NCBI GenBank assembly: GCA_039519185.1
Contig: CM076846.1
Location: forward strand, 112,862,566 to 112,926,565
Direction: 5' to 3'
DNA length: 64,000 nt
Source: Astragalus membranaceus
Lineage: Eukaryota; Streptophyta; Magnoliopsida; Fabales; Fabaceae
Shown here: positions 19,744-30,526 of the stretch, one piece after another
Numbering within the stretch: position 1 is the first letter of the stretch
Layout: every line of letters starts with the position of its first letter
Notes under the pieces: generated by a model
Seen by the model: the letters and a program-made list of their open reading frames with translations, nothing else
Databases searched by the model: none
Told to the model about the DNA's origin: nothing
Position numbers and translations under genes: made by a program

Positions 19744-20641
19744 TTGACATTGGATATTGGACCTGCAACCATGGCCACGGCGGCGGCCACACCCTCTCCC
19801 ACGATAGCCAAAACCTTATTGAGAGTTCTGTTCTTGCACTGCAGTTTCTTGATTCTGTGGTTGAGTAGAGTTCTGTGCAGTTTGCGATGCAGTGTGTGTA
19901 AGCATAACAGAAGCAAAATCAGTGGAGCTCTGTTTACGATAACGCTGTAAGCGCACTTCTTGACCATGAAGAAGAGCCTCAGCTTCAGCGACAGTTGCTT
20001 CGTCATCAAAACGACTTTCAATTATGGAGATGATGGAGTCGTATTCTTGAGGAAGACCGTCAAGAATGACGTCAAGGTGATCGCGCGACGTGACCGGATC
20101 TCTGACGGAAGCAGGGGAATCAACCAGAGATTCGATTTTCGCGAGCTTTCACCGTTCCAAAGGTCAATTTCGTCGTACGCAGCTCAATTCGCAGTTGCCT
20201 AATTTTTGTGCGATCTAATTTCTGATAGTAAGAATGTATCTTCTCCCATAGCTCGAAAGTAAAATTCGATCCAACAACACGAGCTTGGATCGCCGTGGAT
20301 AGCGACGTTTGTAGCCAAGATAGTAACATTTGATCTTGCGCCTCCCAAGCTTGGTACGCCGGATTTTCACGATCCTGAACACGATCGTCCTCCGTGAGGA
20401 AGCGCAGAGGAATTCACGGCGCCACGAGGAAGTGGTGGAGGCGGTGAGCCTTGATAACCGGTTCAACTTGTTGCTTCCACAGGACAAATTTCTCGTCGTG
20501 GAGCTTCTCGGTGATCTTGTGACGGAATTCTTTCACGTCGTTAGAAGGAGTTGGGCCACCAGCAGACGCTGTGTTTTGCAAACCATCACCTTGCGGTGGT
20601 GGTGGCGGTGGTGGTGGTTGAACATTGTTAACGGAAGCCAT
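19744..20641 (-). pseudogene. copia C1 gag, broken into several frames
   Basis: Starts at ATG 20641 (MASVNNVQPPPPPPPP) and shows copia gag blocks in shifting frames: EKFVLWKQQVEPVIKAHRL, then LSWLQTSLSTAIQARVVGS and LWEKIHSYYQ, then KLDRTKIRQLRIELRTTK. At least two frameshifts occur between 20480 and 20000. The product would form the particle shell. Confidence 0.75.
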
Positions 20642-20690
20642 GGATTTGGAAAAAAAAATTGAAAAGAGGATCAAGAAGCTCTGATTACCA

Positions 20691-20905
20691 TGTTAAGATA
20701 ACGAGAGAAAGGGAAAACTGAATAGTGTACATTGTATTGATTATTTGTGAATGATACAGTAGGGTCATTTATATAGTAGGAGCCCTTAGAGTAATGTGGT
20801 TACAACAGAGAGGTAACTGGACACAGACTCGGTTATGACTAACAGAATGTATATAACTAACTAAGCTATTGATACTTTGACTAATAAGAGAGTTATACTC
20901 TTACA
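20691..20905 (-). repeat. 5' LTR of copia C1
   Basis: 215 bases, TGTTAAGATAACG...CTCTTACA on the plus strand. A minus-strand TATA box lies at about 20768-20775. It carries about 42 extra bases compared with the other LTR. Confidence 0.9.
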
Positions 20906-20910
20906 CGCAA

Positions 20911-22799
20911 ACTGTAACTCCACATTTCAAACCAAAAATACAAAAGACACGCACACTAAATTAGCTAACCATGCACTTGCCAAGTTGTTTCTCAAAACCT
21001 TTTTCATTCATGTCTCAAGGAGTGATTGCACCAGCTACAAAAGTGGATGGTAATGAATTACCCCATTGGAAGTAGAAGCCCACCCTGTAAATGCGGGAAC
21101 TTGGTGAAATCTATGCTAGCATATGTAGAAAAAACTGTCATGAGTCATCCATCACACATCAATTGAATAAACATCTATTTATTTTTTTGAAATTAAATAA
21201 ACAGCTAATTTGCCTGGTAAAAACCCTCAAATAAACACAAAATAAAAAGTGTTTTATAAAGTTTTCAGAAAGTCCCCTTATAAAGTTGTTCAATCAACGT
21301 GTATACCTGGCTTTGCCGGTCCGTATGATTCCTCCATCCCAACAGAGTGTTTGCAACATCTAATATTCGAACTCGAGACATTGTGGTGGGATCCGAGCCC
21401 ATTTGCTACCATTAGTGTCTTTCTAATTAATATTAATCAACTAAGACAAAATAAATTAAAGGTTGAAGTTGAACGAAAGTCTTTGAATTGCGGAAAGCAA
21501 GAGAGAAAAGATAGTGAAGAGAAGTAGCCCTGATTTCCAACTCCCCTTTTTGTGGGTGCAGTCCTTCAATAGGAAATAAGAAAGAGACAGTTCCTACATT
21601 CAAATGTCACTATCATATCATATATTACAAGGTAGAAATATGAGCCATAGAGAGTAAAGCAGAAGATGGGTTACATTAACATTACATTATGTCCTTTTGT
21701 GATGGGACGAATCCACAATTACCAAAACAAGTTAACAAAACTATTTTCACACTTGAGAATCAACCTTACTATGTTAGTATAAAACAGCTTTTCCAAGAGT
21801 GTCACCTTTTGTCATTATAAGTTTTAAATATTTCTCCCTCTTTTTTTCTTTAGTCCGATGAATGCTATAATTATAACTATACCAGCTTTTTGTTATGCAC
21901 ATAAATACTTTAGCAGAATGAGGGTTCATGAATTGTTTAATTTGCCTAGTGTGTACTTGCACAGTCACATTCACACTATATGTTCCTACATGTAGTTCTG
22001 TTTGTTAACTTATTTGTATACAATCATTTGATATATCGTCACACTAACTTGTTATCTATATAGGGAAATTGTGATATGACTTCTTCTGGCTCTTATGTTG
22101 TGGAACGAAGATATCTGTTTAATATTAATTATGATAAATTTGAATATTTTTTGACAATGATATATATAAGATAAGATATATAATTCATTATATCCATAAA
22201 CTGAAAGTCAATGGCCGAAAAGTTATAGTGCCACGTTAGGTGTAAACGCGGATATGTGTGTGGTGGTATTAGCAAGATCATATTTTATTATATGAATGGA
22301 TTTCCTAGGTTAATTTACAGTTAACACAGTGGTTCAATTCCCTCTAAATCTCAAACACCCAAAAAAGAAGAGAAGATTGAATTTTGAAGACCCATTTTAG
22401 TCCCCAACTTTTTTAATCTTTACGCAATAAATTAGTCATTGACAATTTTTTGGGACAAGTTAGTCGTTAACATTTTCAAAAAGGTACAAATTAATTAGTC
22501 CCTCAATATAAAATATTAAAGGGCTATTTCTTTATAAACTCTTTTGATCATATGACAAAGTACGTGTTATTCATTTCTTATTTTCATTGGGCTTAACTTA
22601 GAGATGCTGATTAGTTAACATAGTGGTTTAATTTCCTCAAAATCTCAAACACCACCCCTGATTTTCTTATACCCATTCCGCTTGTCATACCCAAAAATGC
22701 CTTCATGATTTGTTTTTTCCTAAATTTCTACTTCTTTCAGAATAAAGGATAGGGTAAATCCCTAGGCAAACAATTATAACACTCCAGACTCTTGAGTAA
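20911..22799. other. AT-rich intergenic DNA with a degenerate SINE copy
   Basis: No gene recognised. At about 21295-21420 a diverged minus-strand copy of the SINE seen at 23733-23927 is recognisable (GGCTTTGCCGGTCCGTATG, B-box-like complement ATTCGAACTC). An imperfect 41-base direct repeat starts at 22319 and again at 22613. Confidence 0.5.
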
Positions 22800-23567
22800 G
22801 CAAAGAACTAAGAAGATGGGGAGGAGAAACCAAAATTGTTGCAAGGAAAGGCACATTATGTCCTTACCTAACTAAAGAATATGCACACCTGTTAGCCGAT
22901 CTATAAATACACTGAAAAGAAACATGACAATCTCTACGTTTAACGAGATCCAAAATGTCCCTAACTAAAAATTTAAGGCATGATTAGGGAAAAATCCTTT
23001 AAGCAAATATCAACCAAAGCTACATAATCCATCTTAGCAATCAGATTTTTGATCCCCAACTGCTTAGTTTGTTGAAGGCTCAAAAACATAGCCCAAAGCT
23101 CAACCTAAGCCACATTGATATGGCCGATCTTACTATAAAATTTTTGAACTAGCTTTCCATGACAATCCTGAATGATGCCACCGGTAGCAATACATGAAAA
23201 AAGAAAAACATCACTATTCAACTTGAAGGAATCAGGAGGAGGTTTAGACCAAGTTTCCCTCCTCTTATCCCCAAAGGCTCCATTAGAAGGGAGGGGTGTC
23301 TAAGAGAATGATCTATCACATGAATCTGGTTAAAAACCACATCCTTAAGCTAACAAGACAATTGAGAGCAATTTAAAAAAATAAGCTTATTTCTGTCCTA
23401 CCAAAGGTTAGAAACAATAACCCCAAAGCAGAGGGGCCGGTGCCAAGGGATATTCCCAATATCATCGCTAGAAAGATTATAATGAATCCAAGCTTCAAAA
23501 CCAAGACTGGAAAATTTACTCCAACAATCTGAGACATATGCCCATAAATTTCTACTTTACTTATCAC
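22800..23567 (-). pseudogene. LINE-derived RNase H-like relic
   Basis: With shifting frames the minus strand reads as the C-terminal part of a plant LINE ORF2: a segment ending FGVIVSNLW near 23400 (after the zinc-binding RT domain), then an RNase H-like block (KPPPDSFKLNSDVFLF, GGIIQDCHGKLV, ELWAMFLSLQQTKQLG) toward 22990. It is full of stops. No poly(A) end or target duplication was found. Confidence 0.5.
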
Positions 23568-23732
23568 TATATTGTTTTCGTTTTATCTGCTTTTCTATTT
23601 CATATAATACAATTTTTGTATTGCCCTATTGTTCATAGTCCATGCATTATGGGTGTTTTTATTTTGTTGAAAAAATGCATTATAAGTCTGAATATAGCTT
23701 CATTGTGGAGTTGTACTTAACAAGAGATAATT

Positions 23733-23927
23733 TTTTTTGTTACCATGTCATTGATGTGTAGTTTCCACCGGCTTTGCCAGTGATTAATCTATGCCGGGAA
23801 ACCTGGCTGGCCACGAGTTTCCGGTTTTGCCGGCCCGTGTGGTTCTCCCCTCCCAAAAGAGTTTTTGCCACACCCAAGATTCGAACCTGAGACCTTGGAG
23901 TGAGATCCAAGTTCAGTTACCACTTGG
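23733..23927 (-). mobile_element. tRNA-derived SINE with target-site duplications
   Basis: 195 bases on the minus strand, flanked by a perfect 11-base duplication AAGAGATAATT (23722-23732 and 23928-23938). Read on the minus strand it starts with an A-box-like AGTGGTAAC and a B box GGTTCGAATC about 40 bases on, as in tRNA-derived SINEs, and ends in an A-run (T-run at 23733-23738 on the plus strand). A diverged copy lies near 21.3 kb. Confidence 0.85.
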
Positions 23928-24036
23928 AAGAGATAATTCGATGTAAATAAGATACTATTACTTATTTCTTTTTCATGTATGGATGTTAGCCTTAAATAGT
24001 TTTGTAAAACTTTGATTTATTAATGTTAATAATAAT

Positions 24037-24255
24037 TGTTCTGTACCGTATCTCAAGATCTAGGTTCGATCTGGTCCGAGATAGTTGGTAGTTGTAGGCC
24101 TTGATCAACCGCACTCCGTCACGATCCGAGGCGAGGTAGTACCTGCGAAGACACTCCGACGCTCAAGTCAGCGAGTGGACTGATTAGAGGTAGAGTGTTG
24201 GAAATAGTGTGTACCTTTAATGCTAGCATTGAATGCTTATTTATAGGGTCGAAGG
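24037..24255 (-). repeat. truncated 3' LTR of Tat B
   Basis: Matches the intact LTR (39749-40078) from TGTTCTGTACC up to GGGTCGAAGGTG, then switches directly into the antisense ORF. The lost part is the outer U3 end, about 110 bases. Junction sequence AAGGTG is present at the corresponding place in the intact LTR, suggesting a microhomology-mediated deletion. Confidence 0.85.
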
Positions 24256-24912
24256 TGCAGAAGGAGGAAGCTGAAGGCCGAGTTAAAGGTAACGTGGGGG
24301 ATCAAAGTCTCCTTCTTTTGTTGTTTTTGTTGGCTACGTTCTTAACCTTCTTTTATTTCAGGGGCCCTGAAAGTTAGGGATGAGGAACGAGCTTTGAGGG
24401 AGGCAGACCGGAAAAAATTTGAGTCGATCTCTGCTGCTTTGGCCAAGGCTCAAAAAGATCTCTCTCACCTCCAAAAGGAAAAAGGAGAACTTGCGAATGA
24501 GAGAGACTCTGCTTGCAGCAAAGTTAAGGAGCTTGAACTTCAAGTTACCGGGCTTGAGACTAAGGAGAAGCAGGCCGCGGAGTTGGTAACATCCCCCAGG
24601 AGTCGGATTTCTGAGCTTGAGGCTGAGCTGCCGAAAGCCAGGGAGGAGGGGACCAATCTAAACTTGGATCCCCAAGGTCGGGTTGCTGAGCTAGAAGAGA
24701 AGCTGAGGCGGGCTAAGGAGGTAGCGCGGAAAGCCGAAATTGATGTTGCCGATGCGGCGATGATGGCTCTTGGGATGGCTGGGGAAGGCTTTGAAAGAGC
24801 ACTTACTCAAGTTGCCGTGATCCACCCTTCATTAGCACTTGATAAAGGGGTATTGAATGTGGATCATGACGTGGAGGGAGATCAGATCGTTAAGACCGAC
24901 TCTGTCACCTAA
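24256..24912 (+). CDS. antisense coiled-coil ORF of Tat B, with an intron; N-terminus deleted
   Basis: Opposite in strand to the element's pol. Exon 24256-24288 (VQKEEAEGRVK...), intron 24289-24361 (73 bases, GTAACG...TTTATTTCAG, T-rich), exon 24362-24912. Splicing keeps one frame across the junction, so the charged helix continues (ALKVRDEERALREADRKKF). The body has E/K/A/L heptads (LEDLS-like repeats, VKELELQVTGLETKEKQAAEL, AELEEKL) predicting a long coiled coil, and the tail ends at TAA 24910-24912. The start is lost in the deletion that truncated the LTR. Antisense extra ORFs are known in plant Tat-lineage elements; their function is unsettled. Tat A at 5609-5912 may keep the missing N-terminal part. 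Confidence 0.7.
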
Positions 24913-25531
24913 GAGCATGTCATTGTCAATCCCCGTCCTTCCGACATTTAGTCTATGCATCCGAGATAGTTTCTCTTTGGTGAAGATTTTTGGGCTCGTC
25001 TGTGAGCCGGCTCCATCTTTTTGTAATTAAACACAATCTCAAACTTGAGGGCCCGGCCGTAACCGGGGTTATTTGTAATATTTTGCATGTTCAACTCGGT
25101 TTAAATTACCCCGGTTACACTTTATTTATTGCGAGTCAATACTTTGCTTTTGCGTTTATTTAACTTAAGTAATGTATGTCGCCTATAGGACAGTTTACTG
25201 GGACTCGGCCCGGATCGAACTCGCCCTTTAGGGTAGTGGCAGCTTCGGCCATAGACTTTTGAAGCCCTTTGAACAGTTTACCGGGTCTCGGCCCAGATTT
25301 AACTCGCTCAAAGGGGTTGCGACTACCTCGGTCGCATATAATTTCGAGTTTGGTGGTCCAGGTTGCGATTTTAGATAGGACCTCGGCGTGAGCGTTTTAT
25401 TGCTCCTAAAGGGTTCCCTTTAACCTCAGAACTCCAGAATTTGCTGATAATGAAGAATTATGAAGATGTATTTAGATGAAAATGTTTACAACATAGGAAT
25501 ACAATGCGCCGTTTAGGCTTCGAAGTCGAAA
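24913..25531. other. Tat B spacer between integrase and antisense ORF
   Basis: No ORF. Contains two diverged tandem units near 25190 and 25275 sharing ACAGTTTAC(T/C)GGG and CTCGGCCC(G/A)GAT followed by AACTCGC. An inverted pair CCGGGGTTA / TAACCCCGG-like lies at about 25058-25110. Confidence 0.5.
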
Positions 25532-28500
25532 TTAGCTGTAATATTTTTTCAGCTTGGTAGCATTGCAAGTTCTTGGGATCACTTTGCCTTTCAAAGTTTC
25601 CAACTCGAAGGCGCCACTACCGGTCTTAGAAATGACCCGGTAAGGCCCTTCCCAATTGGGGGCAAGTTTCCCTTGCGCAACATTTTTTAAACCAACATCG
25701 GCTCTCCGGAGCACAAGATCGCCGATCTCAAAATCCCTAGGGATAACTTTTGAGTTGTATCGGGTTACTATCCTCTGTTTACCACTGCTTCCTTGAAGGA
25801 GGCTCTTCCTCGGACCTCGTCTACGAGGTCGAGGTTCTCCCTCAAAGCCTGATTTCCTCTGATGATTTCAGATTGAGCGTTCTCCAACTCAGCTCTCCGA
25901 TTTCTACCAGGATGACTGCTTCGCTCCCATAAGGGGTGGTCATGTAGGCCACAAGACGTAGGGTAATTCTTCAACCCAGTTTCCTTTGGCCTCGTCAAGC
26001 CGTTTTCTCAGTCAATTTAAGTTAACCTTGTTGGCAGCCTCGACCCGCCCATTAGTTTGGGGGTGCTCTACCGAGGTGAAGCAGTGCTTAATCTGAAGAT
26101 CGGACATGAGCTTTCTGAAACCTTTGTCAGTGAAATGGGTCCCGTTATCCATGATCACTACCTCGGGGATCCCGAACATGACCATGATGTTTTTCTTGAA
26201 AAACTTGATGCAATTCCTTGCATTGATAATGGCTAACGGCTCAGCTTCGATCCATTTTGTAAAGTAATCCACAGCCACTATCAGGTATTTGACCTGGCCA
26301 AGGGCAGTTGGGAAAGGTCCCAAGAGATCGATACCCCTCCATGCAAAAGGCCATGACGAGGCGAGGCTAGTCAGCTCGGTGTGAGGAACTACATGAATAT
26401 TGGCATGGATCTGACATTTTCGGCACTTTTTCACGTAGTTCGCAGCATCAGTCTCCATGGTTGGACAGAAATAACCCGCCCTTAACGCTTTCCGGGATAG
26501 TGACCTCCCTCTGAGGTGCTGTCCACAAATTCCTTCTTGGATTTCTGCCAGGACATAATCCGCTTCCTCTCCTTCATTACATTTCAGTAATGGCGCGGAG
26601 AGGCTTCTTCTGTAGAGAACCTCGTCAATCACGGAGAATGACGAGGCCTTCCTCCTGATCAATTTGGCTTCACGAGAGTCCAGAGGCTCGTCCCCGACTC
26701 AATGTACTTCATTATTGGCGCAATCCACCCTTTGCTTTCCTCAACTACATTGATAGAAAAGGCAAGCTCCGGATCGGGGTGGACACTGGGCTTACTTAGC
26801 GTTTCCTGGATTATGGAACGGTGCTTTCCAGGAACTTTGGTGCTGGCGAGTTTGGACAAAACATCCGCTCTCATATTTTCCGTTCTGGGAACGTGTTTAA
26901 CCTTTGCGAACACGAACTGAGCTTGCAATTCTCGGACTCGGGTTAAATATTTCTGCAAGATCGGATCCTTGGACTCGTATTGTTTTTCGATCTACGAGAC
27001 TACCAGCAAGGAATCTGTGTTCAAGGTGACCTGAGTAACTCGGAGGTCAATGGCAAGTCGGAGTCCTGCGATGCACGCCTCATACTCCGCTTGATTGTTT
27101 GACGTTGGAAATTCAAAGGTGAGGGATACCTTGATTACGACGCCTGTCGGGCTTTCTAACATCAAACCGGCCCCGCTACCCTTAGGATTTGAAGATCCAT
27201 CTACATGAAGCGTCCATGACTTATCTTCCGGGTCGGCAGGGGTCATTTCTGCGACAAAGTCGGAAAGGACCTGAGCCTTCATTGCCGTTTTAGACTCAGA
27301 GAGCTCCACTGCCCATTTTATCATCTTACCTGCCAGGTCGGGTCGGTGTAGGATTTGATGAATATGATGATTTGTCCGTACCACGACCTGATGACCGACA
27401 AAGTAAGGTCGAAGACGACGTGCCGCGACGAGCAAAGCGAAAGCAATTTTCTCAATTTTCTGGTATCTTATTTCAGGTCCTTGTAGTGCTTTGTTTACAA
27501 AGTACACCGGGCTTTGTACGGTCTTGGTTTCTCGGACGAGAACGGCGCCAAGCGCCTCCTCCGAGATTGCTAAATACAGGTATAGGGTTTCTCCCGAGCT
27601 AGGCCGACTTAGGATCTGTGGCTCGGACAGAACTTTCTTAAGTTGGGAGAGGGCCTCATCCCGTTCCGAGGTCCATTCAAACTTCGCTTCCTTCTTAAGT
27701 AACTTAAACAAAGGGAGTGATTTGAAGGCAGCGTTGGAAATGAAGCGAGATAGAGCGGCGACCATACCATTAAGCTTCTGAAGCTCCTTCTTGGCAGTTG
27801 GCGTACGCATCTCGGTCACAGCCCGACACTTGTCCGGGTTGTTTTCGATGCCTTTGTCTGTGAGGTAGAAACCAAGAAATTTTCCAGCTCGGACACCGAA
27901 AGTGCATTTTTCCAGGTTTAACCTCATCCTGTTCCTTCGAACTTCCGCAAAAATCTCTTCAAGACCGGCTACGTGGAGGCTCTCACCTTCACTTTTTGCG
28001 ATCATATCATCCAGATAGACTTCGACCGTTGCGTCCGATCTGCTTATGAAAAACTTTGTTCATCATTCTTCGATACGTAGCACCCGCATTCTTCAAACCG
28101 AATGGCATAACCCGGTAACAAAAATTTTCGCGGTCAGTCATGAATGTGGTCTTTTCTTGGTCGGGAGGGAACATCAGAATCTGGTTGTAGCCGGAATAGG
28201 CATCCATAAAAGACAATAAACAAAAACCTGAAGCATTATCGACTTGGCGATCAATGCTTGGAATAGGAAAGACGTCCTTTGGACAGGCCTTATTAAGATC
28301 GGTATAATCAATGCACATGCGCCATTTTCCATTAGTTTTCTTGACAAGTACAGGGTTGGAGAGCCAAGTTGTATACTTGACTTCCGTTACAAAATTTGTA
28401 TTAATTAAATCTTCCACGGCTTTAGCTACAGCAACTGCTTTCTCTTTTCTCTGAGCCCTTTTACGCTGGGCGGCCCATTTGGCCCCGGGGTTGACAGCTA

Positions 28501-29131
28501 ACTGGTGTTAAGCAACTTCCGGGGGAATCCCCGGCATGTCTTCAGCCGACCAAGCAAAGAGATCGGCATGAGATTTTAGGCAGAGCGTGAGCTTTGCCTT
28601 AACTTCCTCAGAAAGATCGGAACCGATCTTGACGGTTTTGGCTAGGTCATCTCCCATCTGGATTTCCACAAATTCTCCATCAGGTTGAGGTCGCCTGATT
28701 TTCTTCTTCAAATCTCGGGCCAAGATGTCATCGCCCTCTTCTTCCGAGCTGTCTGGGTCATACCTCGCATCAAGGTCTGTCAAATTGACATCAGTGGCCT
28801 TGCCTTTTCTTCTCTTCTCAGAATCTTTCCGATCTTCTTCTTCGGGGGGACCCCTCTCTTCCATAGCCTTCTTATCAGCATTGATGTGTAGATAAAAGCA
28901 CCTCTGGGCGGACTCCAAGTCGGCGTTGAGGGTAATAACTTCGTTGCACAAAGAGTAGAATTTAATCTTGAGGTGGACTGTGTAAGTCACCACCCCAAGT
29001 CTTCCTAAGGTCGGCCTTCCAATAATGCAGTTGTAGATCGAACGACACGACAAAACCAAGAATTTGGTCTTGACCGTCCTTACCAATGGTTCTTCACCAT
29101 AGGTGACCATCATTTCCAAACAGCCAAGTGG
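25532..29131 (-). pseudogene. Tat B pol: protease end, RT, RNase H, integrase
   Basis: Protease C-terminal half and linker (28508-29131: CIIGRPTLGRLGVV). RT (28417-27700: RMCIDYTDLNKACPKD, MDAYSGYNQI, MPFGLKNAGATYRRMM, YLDDMIAKS). RNase H (from about 27640), then a second RNase H-like domain (about 27260-26992: LHVDGSSNPKGSGAG, NNQAEYEACIAGL). Integrase (26662-26012: CRKCQ zinc block, GIDLLGPFP, IMDNGTHF, HPQTNGRVEAAN) and its C-terminal domain (25714-25532: KLAPNWEGPYRV). Breaks: a stop near 28507, a one-base frameshift just before the YLDD motif near 28007, a stop near 26992 and further shifts at about 26660 and 26005. Confidence 0.9.
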
Positions 29132-29136
29132 CTTGG

Positions 29137-30352
29137 TGTTGACTCTCTGTCATATGATATAAGTTGCTCAATTTTAAAACCAAAACTGCATGAGTTTCAT
29201 TGTAATCCTGTCATTATCAGGGGAATTAGCATAGTTTAGATCAAATGTATTAGGAAGTCAATTGTAAGCAATTTCCAGCATTTCTGGTGTTATACTGTAA
29301 TTGAAGACCTCCAAGTTGTTGTGGCATCAGCTAGCGAACTAGACAATTGCCTAGTGATGCGGCAGGAATTAGAAGAATTGGTTACTGGAACTTTTTGCGT
29401 CCCGACCAGGATGTGTCACGTCGCGGTGCAGCAAAAGTATTTCGCAGGATTTGTTTCTGGAAGTTTTTGCGTCGCGACGGGCTCGTGTCACGACGCGTTG
29501 GTTGACAGAAAAGTAGGGTTTTTAAGCAGTTTCGGCAAATTTTTGAGGGACGGATCTATTGGAGCGTAGCCAAGGTTTAGAGCAGCTGAGAGAGGCGAAT
29601 TTCGAGGCTTCCAGGCACTTGGGAACAAGGGTTTGAAGGTTCTCATGACTTCCTTCACTTGTATTGTCTCTTTTATCTTAGTTTGTACTTCTCTGATCAT
29701 GTGTAACTAAATTTCTCAGATTAGGGAGAGATGATTCTCCCCAAACCTATCTATTGAACACTTTGCTATGGTTAATTCAGTTGTTTGTTGATTTATCATA
29801 TGTCTAGACCTCTATGTTTAATGCTTTATTACTACATATGATAGTTTTAATGATTTAGGGTTTATGATCACCATAGGAATATGGGTTTGTAGGCTTGAAA
29901 TTGGGGGTCTAGATCACATACTTGTTGTCATAGGAATATGGAACCATAGGTTTGTGAATTCTCTAGTTCTAGGGCTTAATGCTTTACCTATTGGCATGAA
30001 TCACCTAAGGAATTAGGGTATCTCAATTAGGTAAAAGGGGGTTTTGAGGCAAGGAATTATCCTTAACCTATAGTAGTGAACTGAATCTGGTATATTGAAT
30101 AAACAACTTGAAATTAACTGAAGGTTCATGTGATAGGATAGGGGAGAGGATTCAATCCCTAATCGCTTGTCTTTATTCTATTTAACAACCGTTTTATTTC
30201 GCGTCACTGAAATTCCAACTTAATCCAGTTTTCAGATCTAAGAGTTAATAACTTAGCCATTGTTAACAACACGCAATCCCTGTGGATACGACCGGTCTTA
30301 CCGTTTTTACTATTACTTGCAACGTTTCAGTACACTTGCTGAAATCTTAACA
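29137..30352 (+). repeat. 5' LTR of E2
   Basis: 1216 bases, TGTTGACTCTCTG to TCTTAACA. Contains the GTCGCGAC-like words (about 29387-29496) discussed in the findings and the CCCTGTGGATACGACC block near its 3' end. Confidence 0.93.
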
Positions 30353-30358
30353 AGTTTT

Positions 30359-30376
30359 TGGCGTCGTTGTCGGGGA
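30359..30376 (+). promoter_or_regulatory. primer binding site of E2 (tRNA-Asp type)
   Basis: TGGCGTCGTTGTCGGGGA begins six bases after the LTR end. It differs by two C-to-T changes from the complement of the plant tRNA-Asp 3' end (from memory of that tRNA), the primer usual in Athila-type elements. Confidence 0.75.
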
Positions 30377-30526
30377 TTGTTGATTTCATTGTCAACAAGG
30401 CAAAAGAGCTAATTCTTAGATTTTAGTTTTACTTTTTGTTTTTATTTAGTTAATTATTTATTTTTGGTACTCAGTGATTTTTATTGGACTTGTTGACGGT
30501 TTGCTTAGTATTTGAGAAATTTGTTT

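Larger units (their letters stand above)
16095..20905 (-). mobile_element. Ty1/copia retrotransposon C1 with both LTRs
   Basis: Bounded by LTRs of 173 and 215 bases and a perfect 5-bp duplication CGCAA (16090-16094 and 20906-20910). On the minus strand it reads LTR, primer site (TGGTAATCAGAGC at about 20678-20690, initiator-Met type with one extra A), gag, protease, integrase, RT, RNase H, polypurine tract (complement of 16268-16283), LTR. The pol order (integrase before RT) is the copia order. Several stops and frameshifts make it defective. Confidence 0.95.

Noticed and set aside
22319..22655. 41-base direct repeats as target duplications of an element
   Set aside because: Too long and too diverged for a duplication, and the DNA between them lacks element ends.
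23880..23927. tRNA gene (B box GGTTCGAATC on the minus strand)
   Set aside because: No acceptor stem or full cloverleaf; flanking duplications and A-run show a SINE.
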